Part shown: positions 8,562 to 16,673 of the stretch, piece by piece | Layout of the letters: the number at the start of each line of letters is the position of its first letter | How positions within the stretch are numbered: position 1 is the first letter of the stretch | Origin: Dorea phocaeensis | Lineage (GTDB): Bacteria; Bacillota; Clostridia; Lachnospirales; Lachnospiraceae | DNA length: 64,000 nt | Direction of reading: 5' to 3' | Assembly (NCBI RefSeq): GCF_900240315.1 | Contig: NZ_OEPZ01000003.1 | Span: forward strand, 124,001-188,000 | The notes under the pieces: generated by a model | What the model saw: the letters and a program-made list of their open reading frames with translations, nothing else | Told to the model about the DNA's origin: nothing | Databases searched by the model: none | Position numbers and translations under genes: made by a program

Positions 8562-9740
8562 TTATTCTGCTTTAAGTTTTAAAATCTTAACAGCCTCTGG
8601 AAGAATCAGCTTTCCATCGACTCTTTCCTTTGCAACAAATCCAACCATTCCATTTCCTGCAAAAAGTTCACGAAGATCTGCAAATGAACGAGAACCACGG
8701 TCCCCGATGTTGTAATAACTGTAGTCACCGAAAGCAATCGCATTCTTTGGTGCAAAGGCAGAAGTATGTACCGGATAACCAAGTACTCTATCTGGTTCTC
8801 CTTCTTTATAGGAAGGCTGCCAGATATATGCACCATTGTTGTCTTTCAGTTTTCTAAGAGTTGCAAGTGTAGCGTCATTCATGATGAAAGATGCCTTTTT
8901 ACGATATGGTCTTTTCAATCCATATACAAGGTCGATCATATCATCAGACTTAATTGCAGCCGTTAGTGTGTTTGCTACTTCACCGCCACCAGTTGCAGCA
9001 AAGATACCTGTAGGTTTACTTTTACCATCACCATTTAGAAAAGCATCTTCTTCTGCATTAGCAAGTGCCTTACCAAACTGTGTGATGATGTAGTTTTCAA
9101 GTCCGAATGCATTATCATATAAAAGTTCTTCCGTTACTTTAATTGCAACATGAAGCTTATATGCATCAAGGTAAATCTGACTGAACTTTGCATCACCAAA
9201 AGTTAATGCAGCACCTTCTTCAATCCATGCTGCCGCAGGTTTTGTAGCTGCGATATTAATTTTATGCTGACCAGCAGTTGTAATAGTTGTGGCAAGAGAA
9301 CGCATGATATTTTCTTCTTCTAACACATCAATTAATCTGCTGTCATATTCATCCGGTACTAAATAACCACCATCGGCATCTACCTTTTCCTGCAGGATGT
9401 TACTTACATTACGGAAGTTAGAACGCATAGCAGAAAGCATCGCATTCTTATACTCATTTGATGCAGTACCTGTCTTTTCTTTTCCATCTTCCATATCACC
9501 ACTTGATGGTTTTACAACAATTGGAGAATTTACTGGTTTTGAAAGTTCTGCCTCTCTTCTTTCTGCCCTCTGCTGACGGTCAATGACATCCGTCAAATCT
9601 TCAATTTCTTTTTCCATTTTGTTATAGGTTTCTGTATCTTCCTTAGAAAGCACTCCATTTTCATCCTGGTGTGTTTCTACAAAGCTTTTTGCCGTATCCC
9701 ATAACTTTGCTCTTTTTTCAATCAATTCTTTCATCGTCAT
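8562..9740 (-). CDS. Major capsid protein, HK97 fold
   Basis: 392 residues. Residues 1-~105 are charged coiled-coil (the delta/scaffold domain, cleaved during maturation in this family). The HK97 fold follows: GGYLVPDEYDSRLIDVLEEE, IAATKPAAAWIEEGAALTFG and FLNGDGKSKPTGIF. The C-terminus has LGYPVHTSAF and AIAFGDYSYYNIGDRGS. Length and motifs are standard. Processing by the neighbouring ClpP-like protease is expected. Confidence 0.95.
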   Translation of the reverse strand: MTMKELIEKRAKLWDTAKSFVETHQDENGVLSKEDTETYNKMEKEIEDLTDVIDRQQRAERREAELSKPVNSPIVVKPSSGDMEDGKEKTGTASNEYKNAMLSAMRSNFRNVSNILQEKVDADGGYLVPDEYDSRLIDVLEEENIMRSLATTITTAGQHKINIAATKPAAAWIEEGAALTFGDAKFSQIYLDAYKLHVAIKVTEELLYDNAFGLENYIITQFGKALANAEEDAFLNGDGKSKPTGIFAATGGGEVANTLTAAIKSDDMIDLVYGLKRPYRKKASFIMNDATLATLRKLKDNNGAYIWQPSYKEGEPDRVLGYPVHTSAFAPKNAIAFGDYSYYNIGDRGSRSFADLRELFAGNGMVGFVAKERVDGKLILPEAVKILKLKAE

Positions 9741-9752
9741 ATTCGTATCCTC

Positions 9753-10550
9753 CTAAATTAATCTCTTTATGACTTCAAGGCGCTCCATGATTTCTTTTGC
9801 AGGAGTACCTTTGTTAACAGGCTCCTTGATTTCTGCCTGTTTTGTCGCTGTTACCTTTGGCTTTTCATAATGCTTTTCCAGCTTATTAAAAAGTGCATTA
9901 TTTACTGCCTTGCGTGAAAAAAGCATCGAATCAGAAAGAATATCCTTCTTATCGGTGCTTTTCTCATCTTCCATATTTTCTGTTTTTTGAATCACATCGT
10001 CTGCAAATCCAAGTTCCACTGCTTTATTTGCGTCCATCCATGTTTCTGAATCCATCAAATGTGATAATTTTGCCCTTGATAGACCTGTCTTTATCACATA
10101 GGCATTGATAATAGATTCTTTCACTTCCGTAAGCATATCCATTACCTTTTGCATTTCGATGTGATCACCAAATGCAAATGTAGCCGGATTATGAATCATC
10201 ATCATAGACACAGGTGACATTAAAATTCTATCTCCTGCCATTGCAATAACCGATGCCGCAGAAGCTGCAATGCCATCAATCTTTACTGTCACGCTTCCTT
10301 TATATTCTGTAAGCATGTTATAGATTTGCGCTGCTGCAATACAGTCACCACCCGGTGAATTAATCCATACAGTGATATTGCCACTTCCGGCATTTAATTC
10401 ATCTTTAAAAAGCTGCGGCGTGATATCATCATCAAACCAACTATCTTCAGCAATGGTTCCGTATAACTCAAGAATTCGTTCTGTTACTTCTTCGTTTTCT
10501 TGATTTACTGTTTTGTGATTCTTCCAGTTCCAGAACTTCTTGTTCTTCAT
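9753..10550 (-). CDS. ClpP-like head maturation protease (S14)
   Basis: About 265 residues. ATG 10550 (or 10553) follows AGGAGG; the longer frame to 10610 lacks a site. The S14 catalytic elements are visible: INSPGGDCIAAAQIYN, serine in GIAASAASVIAMAG, and histidine in VSMMMIHNPATFAFG. It cleaves the capsid scaffold domain. The start lies about 80 bases inside the portal gene, a long overlap typical of coupled phage head genes. The tail after residue ~200 is low-complexity and Lys-rich. Confidence 0.93.
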   Translation of the reverse strand: MKNKKFWNWKNHKTVNQENEEVTERILELYGTIAEDSWFDDDITPQLFKDELNAGSGNITVWINSPGGDCIAAAQIYNMLTEYKGSVTVKIDGIAASAASVIAMAGDRILMSPVSMMMIHNPATFAFGDHIEMQKVMDMLTEVKESIINAYVIKTGLSRAKLSHLMDSETWMDANKAVELGFADDVIQKTENMEDEKSTDKKDILSDSMLFSRKAVNNALFNKLEKHYEKPKVTATKQAEIKEPVNKGTPAKEIMERLEVIKRLI

Positions 10551-11811
10551 CATCTTCCTCCTCTCCCTTTGATGTATTTGAGCTAGCTGCAAAGATTCCT
10601 GCATCTTCAAGCTTTGTCATATTCCCATTGATGAGATACAAATCTCCACCAAGTTCAGCTGGAATCCTATCTAGGTTTTCAAGCTCCCTAATGTCATTCG
10701 CAGACATCCAGCCGTTTTGTCTTGCTGTAGCATATCCATTCATACGACTTTGGTAATCTCCTCGTAGTAGTCCATCTACATTAAACTTAATAAAGTATTT
10801 CTTTTTCTCCTCCTCAGAAAGAAGCGAACGCATCATATTCTGCTCCCATCTTGAAACCCAAGGATCAAGTGTATATTTCACAAACTCTAAGGACTGCTGC
10901 TCAATATTAGAAAAGCTCGACTTCTCAAGGTCACCTACCATATGAGGCGGAACTCTGAAAATTCGAGCGATCTCATCAATCTGAAATTTTCTTGTTTCTA
11001 AAAACTGTGCTTCATTTGGAGAAATAGAAATCGGTGTGTATTTCATTCCTTCTTCTAGAACCGCTACTTTATGTGAGTTTGCACTTCCTCCAAAGGTCTG
11101 TGACCAGCTATCTCTTACCTTTGACGGATCCTTTAGAGTTCCAGGATGCTCTAATACACCACTTGGTGCAGCACCATTTGCATAGAATTTACTTCCGTAT
11201 TCCTCAGCTGCGATTGCTAGACCTATCGCATTCTTGGCCATTGCAATAGGTGAATAACCTACAAGACCATCAAATCCTAAACCTGGAATATGCATTACTT
11301 CATCGGGAGTAAGTTTTACTGACGCACCTTTATTAGTTGGTGCATCATCCTTGCTTACTTGATACTCATAGTACAAAGCTCCATGTTCATCTCGATCTAC
11401 CTTCATCCTATCCGGCATAAGTGGATAAAGCGCTACTACTTCGCCTTTTCCATTTCGAATCACCTGTGCATAGGCATTTCCCCAAAGGAGTAGATGCGTC
11501 ATAAGTGTTTCTCGAAAGACAAAGCTTGTCATTTCAGGATTTGGCTCATCATGAAGCAGCCTATATAACGGATGATCTATTGCCTTTACCTTGCTTCCGT
11601 TTTCTCCATATTCATAAAAATGTAATGGAAGACTTGCTACAGCTTCAGATAAAATACGAACACAGCTATACACAGCTGTCATTTGCATGGAAGAACGCTC
11701 ATTTACTCTCTTTCCGCTTGTACTATTTCCCATGAAAAAGCTGTAGGAACTTCCACTTGTTCTATTTTTAGGTGCATCTCGCATTCGAAATATTCCTTTA
11801 AGAATTCCCAT
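10468..11811 (-). CDS. Portal protein (HK97 family)
   Basis: 447 residues. It starts MGILKGIFRMRDAPKNR and contains AVYSCVRILSEAVASLPLHF, LLWGNAYAQVIRNGKGEVVA and FRVPPHMVGDLEKSSFSNIE, all characteristic of HK97 portals. The last 40 residues are Glu/Lys-rich and overlap the protease gene. It forms the dodecameric DNA channel and docks the terminase. Confidence 0.95.
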   Translation of the reverse strand: MGILKGIFRMRDAPKNRTSGSSYSFFMGNSTSGKRVNERSSMQMTAVYSCVRILSEAVASLPLHFYEYGENGSKVKAIDHPLYRLLHDEPNPEMTSFVFRETLMTHLLLWGNAYAQVIRNGKGEVVALYPLMPDRMKVDRDEHGALYYEYQVSKDDAPTNKGASVKLTPDEVMHIPGLGFDGLVGYSPIAMAKNAIGLAIAAEEYGSKFYANGAAPSGVLEHPGTLKDPSKVRDSWSQTFGGSANSHKVAVLEEGMKYTPISISPNEAQFLETRKFQIDEIARIFRVPPHMVGDLEKSSFSNIEQQSLEFVKYTLDPWVSRWEQNMMRSLLSEEEKKKYFIKFNVDGLLRGDYQSRMNGYATARQNGWMSANDIRELENLDRIPAELGGDLYLINGNMTKLEDAGIFAASSNTSKGEEEDDEEQEVLELEESQNSKSRKRRSNRTNS

Positions 11812-11833
11812 AAATTTTCCCTCACTTTCAAAT

Positions 11834-11865
11834 AAAAAGCACCTACCATTTTGATAGATGCTCTT
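11834..11865 (-). terminator. Terminator-like hairpin after the DUF1413 module
   Basis: Minus-strand AAGAGCATCTATC / GGTAGGTGCTTTTTATTTG: stem with a short loop and a T-rich tail, placed between the stop at 11871 and the portal start. Confidence 0.5.
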
Positions 11866-11870
11866 ATACT

Positions 11871-12182
11871 TTATATTATTTTTAATTGATTGGGTATTTT
11901 TAATCTTAACAACGCACTTCTTTGCTCAAATGCCCAACAAAACCAATTGTTCAAAATCTTTTTTGCTGTAGGCATATAAATAGTTCCACCAATACATTCT
12001 TCCAATTTATTTTTCCATTCTATGAATGAATTATCATAAGTAACACCAACAGTTATGTTATCGTATTTATGAGTTGTTTGGAAATAATAAACTCTTGATG
12101 GATATAATTTTGTAATACCGTGTTGATTACACTCAACCTCTTTAATAAGATTTATCATTACGCTACTATTCAACAGAATCAC
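11871..12182 (-). CDS. Uncharacterised partner of the RHH-DUF1413 protein
   Basis: Up to 103 residues; GTG 12182, TTG 12173 or ATG 12158 could each be the start, with AAGGAAGGTGAT just upstream of the TTG. The frame overlaps the end of the preceding gene. I do not recognise it. Visible are SRVYYFQTTHKYDNITVGVT and EWKNKLEECIGGTIYMPTAK, then NNWFCWAFEQRSALLRLKIP. It is a small mixed protein, aromatic, without signal peptide or membrane segment. It shares a dedicated promoter with its neighbour and sits in the phage structural operon, so it may be a moron or the effector half of a two-gene unit. Confidence 0.6.
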   Translation of the reverse strand: MILLNSSVMINLIKEVECNQHGITKLYPSRVYYFQTTHKYDNITVGVTYDNSFIEWKNKLEECIGGTIYMPTAKKILNNWFCWAFEQRSALLRLKIPNQLKII

Positions 12183-12528
12183 CTTCCTTTACTACATAAA
12201 GTTGCACGCTCGACGAATTCTTTCCTGCCGGTTCAACTTTAGGCAACTTTCCTCCTTTAACCAAATGATAAAAACATCTACCTAAACTTAGTTTTACGCC
12301 TCTACTGATCTCATCCCAATCGTCAAAAAGTGACATTACTGTGAAAGGACAATTTTTAGGTTGTTTTACAGCTGCTTTCTTTAAAAATTCGTACCTGTAA
12401 TCAAAGTCATCATCAGAAATTGGATACCTTTTAACGTACTGCGAAATAGACAATCCTTTCTCTTTTGCTAATTTCTCTACTTCTTCAAACTCTTTGTCCG
12501 TTAGAGTTACTACTACTTGATTTGACAT
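12166..12528 (-). CDS. Ribbon-helix-helix / DUF1413 protein
   Basis: 120 residues, ATG 12528 with AAAGGAGAG. Residues 1-35 (VVVTLTDKEFEEVEKLAKEK, then GLSISQYVKR) fit a MetJ/Arc ribbon-helix-helix DNA-binding unit. Residues 55-115 (CPFTVMSLFDDWDEISRGVK, LSLGRCFYHLVKGG) fit the DUF1413 pattern. The likely role is an autoregulator: two near-identical palindromes lie in its own promoter. RHH proteins commonly repress their own operon, as in antitoxins, but no toxin function is shown here. Confidence 0.7.
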   Translation of the reverse strand: MSNQVVVTLTDKEFEEVEKLAKEKGLSISQYVKRYPISDDDFDYRYEFLKKAAVKQPKNCPFTVMSLFDDWDEISRGVKLSLGRCFYHLVKGGKLPKVEPAGKNSSSVQLYVVKEGDSVE

Positions 12529-12547
12529 AACTCTCTCCTTTCATATT

Positions 12548-12602
12548 AGGTTATATAACCTTTTTATATTCTGATTATATAACCTAAACAGAAAGATGTC
12601 AA
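12548..12602 (-). promoter_or_regulatory. Consensus sigma-A promoter with two palindromic operators
   Basis: TTGACA at 12602-12597 and TATAAT at 12579-12574 with exactly 17 bases between: a perfect consensus. Two copies of a 12-bp palindrome are seen, GGTTATATAACC at 12549-12560 and GATTATATAACC at 12573-12584, centres 24 bp apart. The second covers the -10 box. This arrangement suggests repression by the RHH protein encoded just downstream. Confidence 0.75.
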
Positions 12603-12608
12603 TTGTTT

Positions 12609-14210
12609 TTAAACAAAAAGAATGCCTCGACAATCATAAACTGATTCTGTTACTTCATTTCCACAACGAATGGCTCTATCAAGTGCCATAATAGTTGCAA
12701 TGGCACCGTCAATTTTTTCTGTTGATTTTTCCTTATCTGCTTTGATGTTTCCTGCAGGGTCAGTTCGTATGAAAATATTATCCATATTCCATCTAAGAAC
12801 AGGATGACCACCATGAGCAATTTTTTCTTCAAGAACTAACTTCATAAGTTCCTTTGTTGGTGGACTCATGTCCTTAAATCCCTGTCCAAATGGAACTACT
12901 GTAAATCCCATACCTTCTAGATTTTGAACCATCTGTACTGCTCCCCATCTATCAAATGCGATTTCTCTGATATTAAAACGCTCACCAAGACTTTCGATAA
13001 AAGTTTCAATGTATCCGTAATGCACCACATTTCCTTCTGTTGTTTGAAGATATCCTTTTCTTTCCCATAGGTCGTAAGGTACATGATCACGTCTAACTCT
13101 TAAATCAAGCGTATCTTCCGGCACCCAAAAATACGGAAGAACAATGTATTTATCATCTTCATCCGTTGGTGGAAAGACTAAAACAAAAGCTGTAATATCC
13201 GTTGTGCTGGAAAGGTCAAGGCCCCCATAACATACACGACCTTCTAGGTCATCTTCATTTATAGGAAAATTACATGCATCCCATTTCTCCATCGGCATCC
13301 ATCTGACAGACTGCTTTACCCATTGATTTAGCCTAAGCTGTCTGAAGGAGTTTTCTTCTCCAGGATTTTGCTTTGCAGATTCACATGCTGCTTTTACTTT
13401 TTCTATGGCTACAGTGATTCCTAGCGATGGATTGGCTTTCTTCCACACTTTTGGGTCTGTCCAATCTTCCGATTCATCTGCACCATAGATTACAGAATAA
13501 AAGGTAGGATCAATCTTTCTTCCTGCTTGAATATCCAAAGCTTTTTGGTGTATCTCATAGCAGATGGAGTTTGTATCATTACCGGCCGTTGTAATAAGAA
13601 AATACAGTGGCTGCATACGTGCATCACCAGACCCTTGTGTCATAACATCATAGAGTTTTCTATTTGGCTGGGTATGAAGTTCATCAAAGATAACCCCATG
13701 CGTATTAAAGCCGTGTTTGTTTGCTACATCGGCGGATAATACTTGATAAAAGCTATTTGTCGGTTTATATATAATCTTTTTCTGCGATTCCAGTATCTTT
13801 ACTCGTTTCATAAGTGCCGGACAGAAACGAATCATATCAACGGCAACATCAAATACGATTTTTGCCTGATTTCTATCTGCTGCACATCCGTAGACTTCTG
13901 CTCTTTCTTCTCCATCTCCACATAAAAGAAGAAGTGCTACGGCAGCTGCAAGTTCACTCTTTCCCTGTTTCTTAGGAATTTCGATATATGCAGTATTAAA
14001 CTGTCTATATCCATTTGGCTTTAAGACACCAAACAGATCTCTGATGATCTGCTCCTGCCAATCAATAAGTTCAAATTTCTTACCCGCCCATGTTCCTTTT
14101 GTATGGCATAGCTCTTCAATGAAGCTGACTGCAAAATCTGCCATCTGCTTATCATAATGCGAGGACTTTGCCATGAGCTTTGTCGGTGTATATTTCTTTA
14201 GTTTTCTCAA
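12609..14210 (-). CDS. Terminase large subunit
   Basis: 533 residues from TTG 14210, chosen because GGAGGT lies 7 bases upstream; a GTG at 14225 would overlap the ribosome site itself. Walker A EIPKKQGKSELAAA and Walker B THGVIFDELHT form the ATPase. The nuclease half shows GGLDLSSTTDITAFVLVF and AFDRWGAVQMVQNLEGMGF, then EKIDGAIATIMALDRA. This is the lambdoid-type Terminase_1 family in siphophages. The small subunit is about 7 kb upstream, separated by a modification cassette. Confidence 0.95.
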   Translation of the reverse strand: MRKLKKYTPTKLMAKSSHYDKQMADFAVSFIEELCHTKGTWAGKKFELIDWQEQIIRDLFGVLKPNGYRQFNTAYIEIPKKQGKSELAAAVALLLLCGDGEERAEVYGCAADRNQAKIVFDVAVDMIRFCPALMKRVKILESQKKIIYKPTNSFYQVLSADVANKHGFNTHGVIFDELHTQPNRKLYDVMTQGSGDARMQPLYFLITTAGNDTNSICYEIHQKALDIQAGRKIDPTFYSVIYGADESEDWTDPKVWKKANPSLGITVAIEKVKAACESAKQNPGEENSFRQLRLNQWVKQSVRWMPMEKWDACNFPINEDDLEGRVCYGGLDLSSTTDITAFVLVFPPTDEDDKYIVLPYFWVPEDTLDLRVRRDHVPYDLWERKGYLQTTEGNVVHYGYIETFIESLGERFNIREIAFDRWGAVQMVQNLEGMGFTVVPFGQGFKDMSPPTKELMKLVLEEKIAHGGHPVLRWNMDNIFIRTDPAGNIKADKEKSTEKIDGAIATIMALDRAIRCGNEVTESVYDCRGILFV

Positions 14211-14226
14211 ATGACTTACCTCCACG

Positions 14227-14254
14227 AAAAAAGGACCCCATCGGAGTCCCTTAA
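14227..14254 (-). terminator. Intrinsic terminator before the large terminase
   Basis: Minus strand AAGGGACTCC / GGGGTCCTTTTTT, a short GC stem followed by six T. It ends transcription of the XRE gene upstream or partly insulates terL. Confidence 0.7.
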
Positions 14255-14263
14255 ACTGCTTTA

Positions 14264-14611
14264 TTATATTTTTTCTTGAATCCTATCGATAAATTCCAAT
14301 AATTTATCTTTGCTTAGCTCGGACAGCTTTTTATATAGCGTAGCTTCCTCTTTTGATTTTGCAATTGGAAATGGGTATTTTATCAGCCCTAAAAAATATT
14401 CAGTTGAAACATTATATGCTCGTGATATAGCTGCAAGTTCTTCTAGCTCCAGCATACTTTCCTCATCCAAAATACTCTGCACTCTTTCCGTTTCAAGATT
14501 GCATTTTTCTGCAAATTCTGCCACATCTATATTTTGATATTTCATATACGCTTTTAAATTTTTACTGATTTCTTTCTTTAGATCCAACACATCTACCTCC
14601 TTCATAGACAT
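14264..14611 (-). CDS. XRE-family helix-turn-helix protein
   Basis: Up to 115 residues. The better start is TTG 14587 (or GTG 14590) because GGAGGT sits at 14600-14595; that gives MDLKKEISKNLKAYMKYQ. The helix-turn-helix covers about residues 12-65 (DVAEFAEKCNLETERVQSIL, ELAAISRAYNVSTEYFLGL). The C-terminus is a short helical tail. It is a Cro/CI-like regulator lying within the late region; the target is unknown. Confidence 0.75.
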   Translation of the reverse strand: MSMKEVDVLDLKKEISKNLKAYMKYQNIDVAEFAEKCNLETERVQSILDEESMLELEELAAISRAYNVSTEYFLGLIKYPFPIAKSKEEATLYKKLSELSKDKLLEFIDRIQEKI

Positions 14612-14646
14612 CTCGGTGTATATTCATAAAGCTTTCAATATATAGA

Positions 14647-14856
14647 TTATATATCCTGGTGCTCTGTATGGCTATGAATTGTTGCAAGTATTTCTTCCTG
14701 CTCCTTTTCATCAACACCGATACTTTCAAGTGCCTCTCTTGTTCCACAATCCGGGCAAATATATGTCTTATTATCTGTCCTAGAAAGTGCAGGTCTTCCT
14801 CTGTACGCTTTACCGCATCTAGGGCAAATGGCTGTTCTTCTTTCTTCAGTCTTCAT
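14647..14856 (-). CDS. Small zinc-ribbon phage protein
   Basis: 69 residues. Two CxxC knuckles (CPRCGKAYRG and ICPDCGTREALES) about 20 residues apart form a zinc ribbon; the rest is an acidic helix. Similar proteins are common in Firmicutes prophages near terminase and modification genes. It overlaps the end of the cyclotransferase gene by 11 bases. No specific function can be given. Confidence 0.75.
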   Translation of the reverse strand: MKTEERRTAICPRCGKAYRGRPALSRTDNKTYICPDCGTREALESIGVDEKEQEEILATIHSHTEHQDI

Positions 14857-15328
14857 ATGAATCCCTCCTACTAATAGCTAGTGCATCATACAGGTACTTT
14901 TCATCAAATCCAAATGTCTGGTATCCATCAAGGCAGGTTCTGACATAATAGCTACTTGGACTTCCTAGTTTTCTTTCTTCATGCATGATATACACGAAGG
15001 CTTCTTTTCTTCTGATTTTTCCTGTTCTAATTCCTTTGACATCAAGTGTCATGGTTTTCTTGTAATAAAATGTAGGATATCCTTCATAGCAGTCTAGCGA
15101 TGTTTCATCACTTTTTGTTACTTCCCAAACAACTACAGGAACTTTCTCGCCTTCCTTTGGTTCAATGGTTAGGTAAGAACCCGTCTTACTTCCTTTAAAC
15201 AAAAGCTGATAATCATAAATAAATGATGTTCCAATAATCCTTGCATTTGGGCATCTTACTCTCATTTGAGGTAGATTTAAGTTGCTGCCGTAGGCAATGT
15301 AATACTTTTTATTCATTTGGTTTTCCAT
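14846..15328 (-). CDS. Gamma-glutamylcyclotransferase-like (AIG2/GGCT fold) protein
   Basis: 160 residues. The diagnostic YGSNL motif is in MNKKYYIAYGSNLNLPQMRV, followed by CPNARIIGTSFIYDYQLLFK and VVWEVTKSDETSLDCYEGYP, where the Glu of YEGYP is the expected catalytic acid. Family members release 5-oxoproline from gamma-glutamyl amines. It directly follows an amidoligase, the pairing predicted by comparative genomics for making and trimming gamma-glutamyl conjugates in phages. Start is ATG 15328 or 15316; both are near AGAAAGGATGG. Confidence 0.88.
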   Translation of the reverse strand: MENQMNKKYYIAYGSNLNLPQMRVRCPNARIIGTSFIYDYQLLFKGSKTGSYLTIEPKEGEKVPVVVWEVTKSDETSLDCYEGYPTFYYKKTMTLDVKGIRTGKIRRKEAFVYIMHEERKLGSPSSYYVRTCLDGYQTFGFDEKYLYDALAISRRDSYED

Positions 15329-15334
15329 CCTTTC

Positions 15335-15398
15335 TGAAGGGAATACCCTTCTACCACCTTAAGACCACCGAAGTGGTCAGCTGTTTCTATTAAGGTGA
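15335..15398 (-). promoter_or_regulatory. Two-hairpin leader of the cyclotransferase gene
   Basis: Read on the minus strand: an outer stem CACCTTAA / TTAAGGTG (15397-15390 with 15362-15355) encloses an inner GACCACTTCGGTGGTC hairpin, and then a separate perfect stem GAAGGG-TATT-CCCTTC (about 15350-15335) sits just before the ribosome site. There is no T tract, so it is not a simple terminator. Confidence 0.5.
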
Positions 15399-15405
15399 CA
15401 GAAGG

Positions 15406-16350
15406 CTATCTCCTTGCAGTTCGAAATGCTGTATCTCCTGCAAGTCTTTTCGTTAAGATTTCTCTTGCAGTTTTAAATTCATCTCCAATGAACCCGAGTC
15501 TAAGTAGCCATGTCCTCATTGCGTACTTTGGATTTTCTGTCTGCTGTGGTTTTGGACTTGCCGTTTTTACTTCCTTTGCCATTTGGCTAAGTGCCATGCA
15601 AAACTGAATGTAGCTTTTAAGCTGTCCGGCATGAAGTCCGTTTAGTTTTCCATTTGCAGGTTCATCAAACTGAAATAATCTAAATTCAATGGTTCCTTTT
15701 GTAAATGTTGCGTGGAAGTTTAGCATATGATATCGGCTGTCGTTGTAATGATGGTCTCTTCCGTAATCACAATTCTGTGCGCTGTACCAAATGTCTGCGA
15801 ATCTGCTCATGGTCTTTGGCTTTTTCTTGTTAAGCTGTTCTAAAAATTTAGGATTCACCATTCTGCAATATCTTCTAATTCTTCCTCTATCCAAATTCAA
15901 AGCGTCTGCTAAAAGTTCTTCGTGGCTTGCCATAATATTTGCAAGGTTTCTCATAGTCTGTGGTGTATGGCCTTTTGCTCCGATGTGAATATGTACTCCG
16001 CATCCTCTTGATGCATCGCTTTTTGCTCCGGCTTTTCTAAGCCTTCTAATTAATTCCTGCAAGGTTTCCATATCTTCGTAGGTAAGAATCGGTGTTACTA
16101 ATTCGCATTTATGTGCATCGTCTCCGGCAATACTTACATCCTTTTGAAACTTCCATTCTCTTCCCTGACTGTCCCAAGCTGACCATGTCATGTAGCCATG
16201 TCTTGGTGCTGTGTTTTTGTATTCTCCTGTTCCAAAGAAGTCTGCTGCAATCTTTGCTGCTTGATTTCTTGTAATGCAGTTCATTTCTACTTCAACGCCT
16301 ATTGTCTGCTTTTTCATTTTTTCAATCTGATGTGCTATTTTTTCGTTCAT
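15406..16350 (-). CDS. Amidoligase family enzyme (COOH-NH2 ligase)
   Basis: 314 residues from ATG 16350, chosen for the GGAGGT 9 bases before. The amidoligase core is visible: IGVEVEMNCITRNQAAKIAA, SIAGDDAHKCELVTPILTYE, GCGVHIHIGAKGHTPQTMRN and GTIEFRLFQFDEPANGKLNG. These are the Glu-, His- and Arg-bearing strands of the glutamine-synthetase-like amidoligase fold (PF12224). It should join an amino group to a carboxylate using ATP; the substrate is unknown. The C-terminal ~55 residues are shared with the product of 16646-17353. The leader is a near copy of that gene's leader. Confidence 0.88.
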   Translation of the reverse strand: MNEKIAHQIEKMKKQTIGVEVEMNCITRNQAAKIAADFFGTGEYKNTAPRHGYMTWSAWDSQGREWKFQKDVSIAGDDAHKCELVTPILTYEDMETLQELIRRLRKAGAKSDASRGCGVHIHIGAKGHTPQTMRNLANIMASHEELLADALNLDRGRIRRYCRMVNPKFLEQLNKKKPKTMSRFADIWYSAQNCDYGRDHHYNDSRYHMLNFHATFTKGTIEFRLFQFDEPANGKLNGLHAGQLKSYIQFCMALSQMAKEVKTASPKPQQTENPKYAMRTWLLRLGFIGDEFKTAREILTKRLAGDTAFRTARR

Positions 16351-16375
16351 TTTCTGTACCTCCATTTTGTGTATC

Positions 16376-16436
16376 TCCCTTTTGGTAGTACTATATATCA
16401 CTCTAAAAGCACATAATAGCAAGTCAATTTTCGATA
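16376..16436 (-). repeat. Leader repeat copy 1 (upstream of amidoligase)
   Basis: Minus-strand segment containing CTTTTAGAGTGATATATAG then TACTACCAAAAG. It matches copy 2 at about 17367-17410 (CTTTTAGAGTGATGTATAG, AGTACCAAAAG). A TTGACT at its upstream end could be a -35 box, but the spacing to a -10 is not convincing. Confidence 0.6.
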
Positions 16437-16445
16437 ATAACTACA

Positions 16446-16673
16446 TTATTTTTCATCTATTTTTCTGCATTTATCAATGCCATAGACCACATTTAAACTG
16501 CTGCCATTATCCCAAGAAACAAGAATGCTTGCTGTATCATCGACACCTCTTACTGTGCCTTTCGTACCAATAGGAGGTGACTGAAAATCATCCATTCTTA
16601 CAAGCTGCACCCTTGTTCCAATTGGGTATTCTTTTCTTATCTTTTCTACAATATCTCTGCTTGGTAAAAACAT
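16446..16673 (-). CDS. DUF4314 domain protein
   Basis: 75 residues. The DUF4314 pattern is clear: PIGTRVQLVRMDDFQSPPIG, GTKGTVRGVDDTASILVSWD and GSSLNVVYGIDKCRKI. It is a small beta-barrel (SH3-like) protein commonly encoded on Firmicutes prophages and conjugative elements. The ATG at 16673 lies 28 bases inside the end of the preceding gene, so translation is coupled. Function unknown. Confidence 0.88.
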   Translation of the reverse strand: MFLPSRDIVEKIRKEYPIGTRVQLVRMDDFQSPPIGTKGTVRGVDDTASILVSWDNGSSLNVVYGIDKCRKIDEK

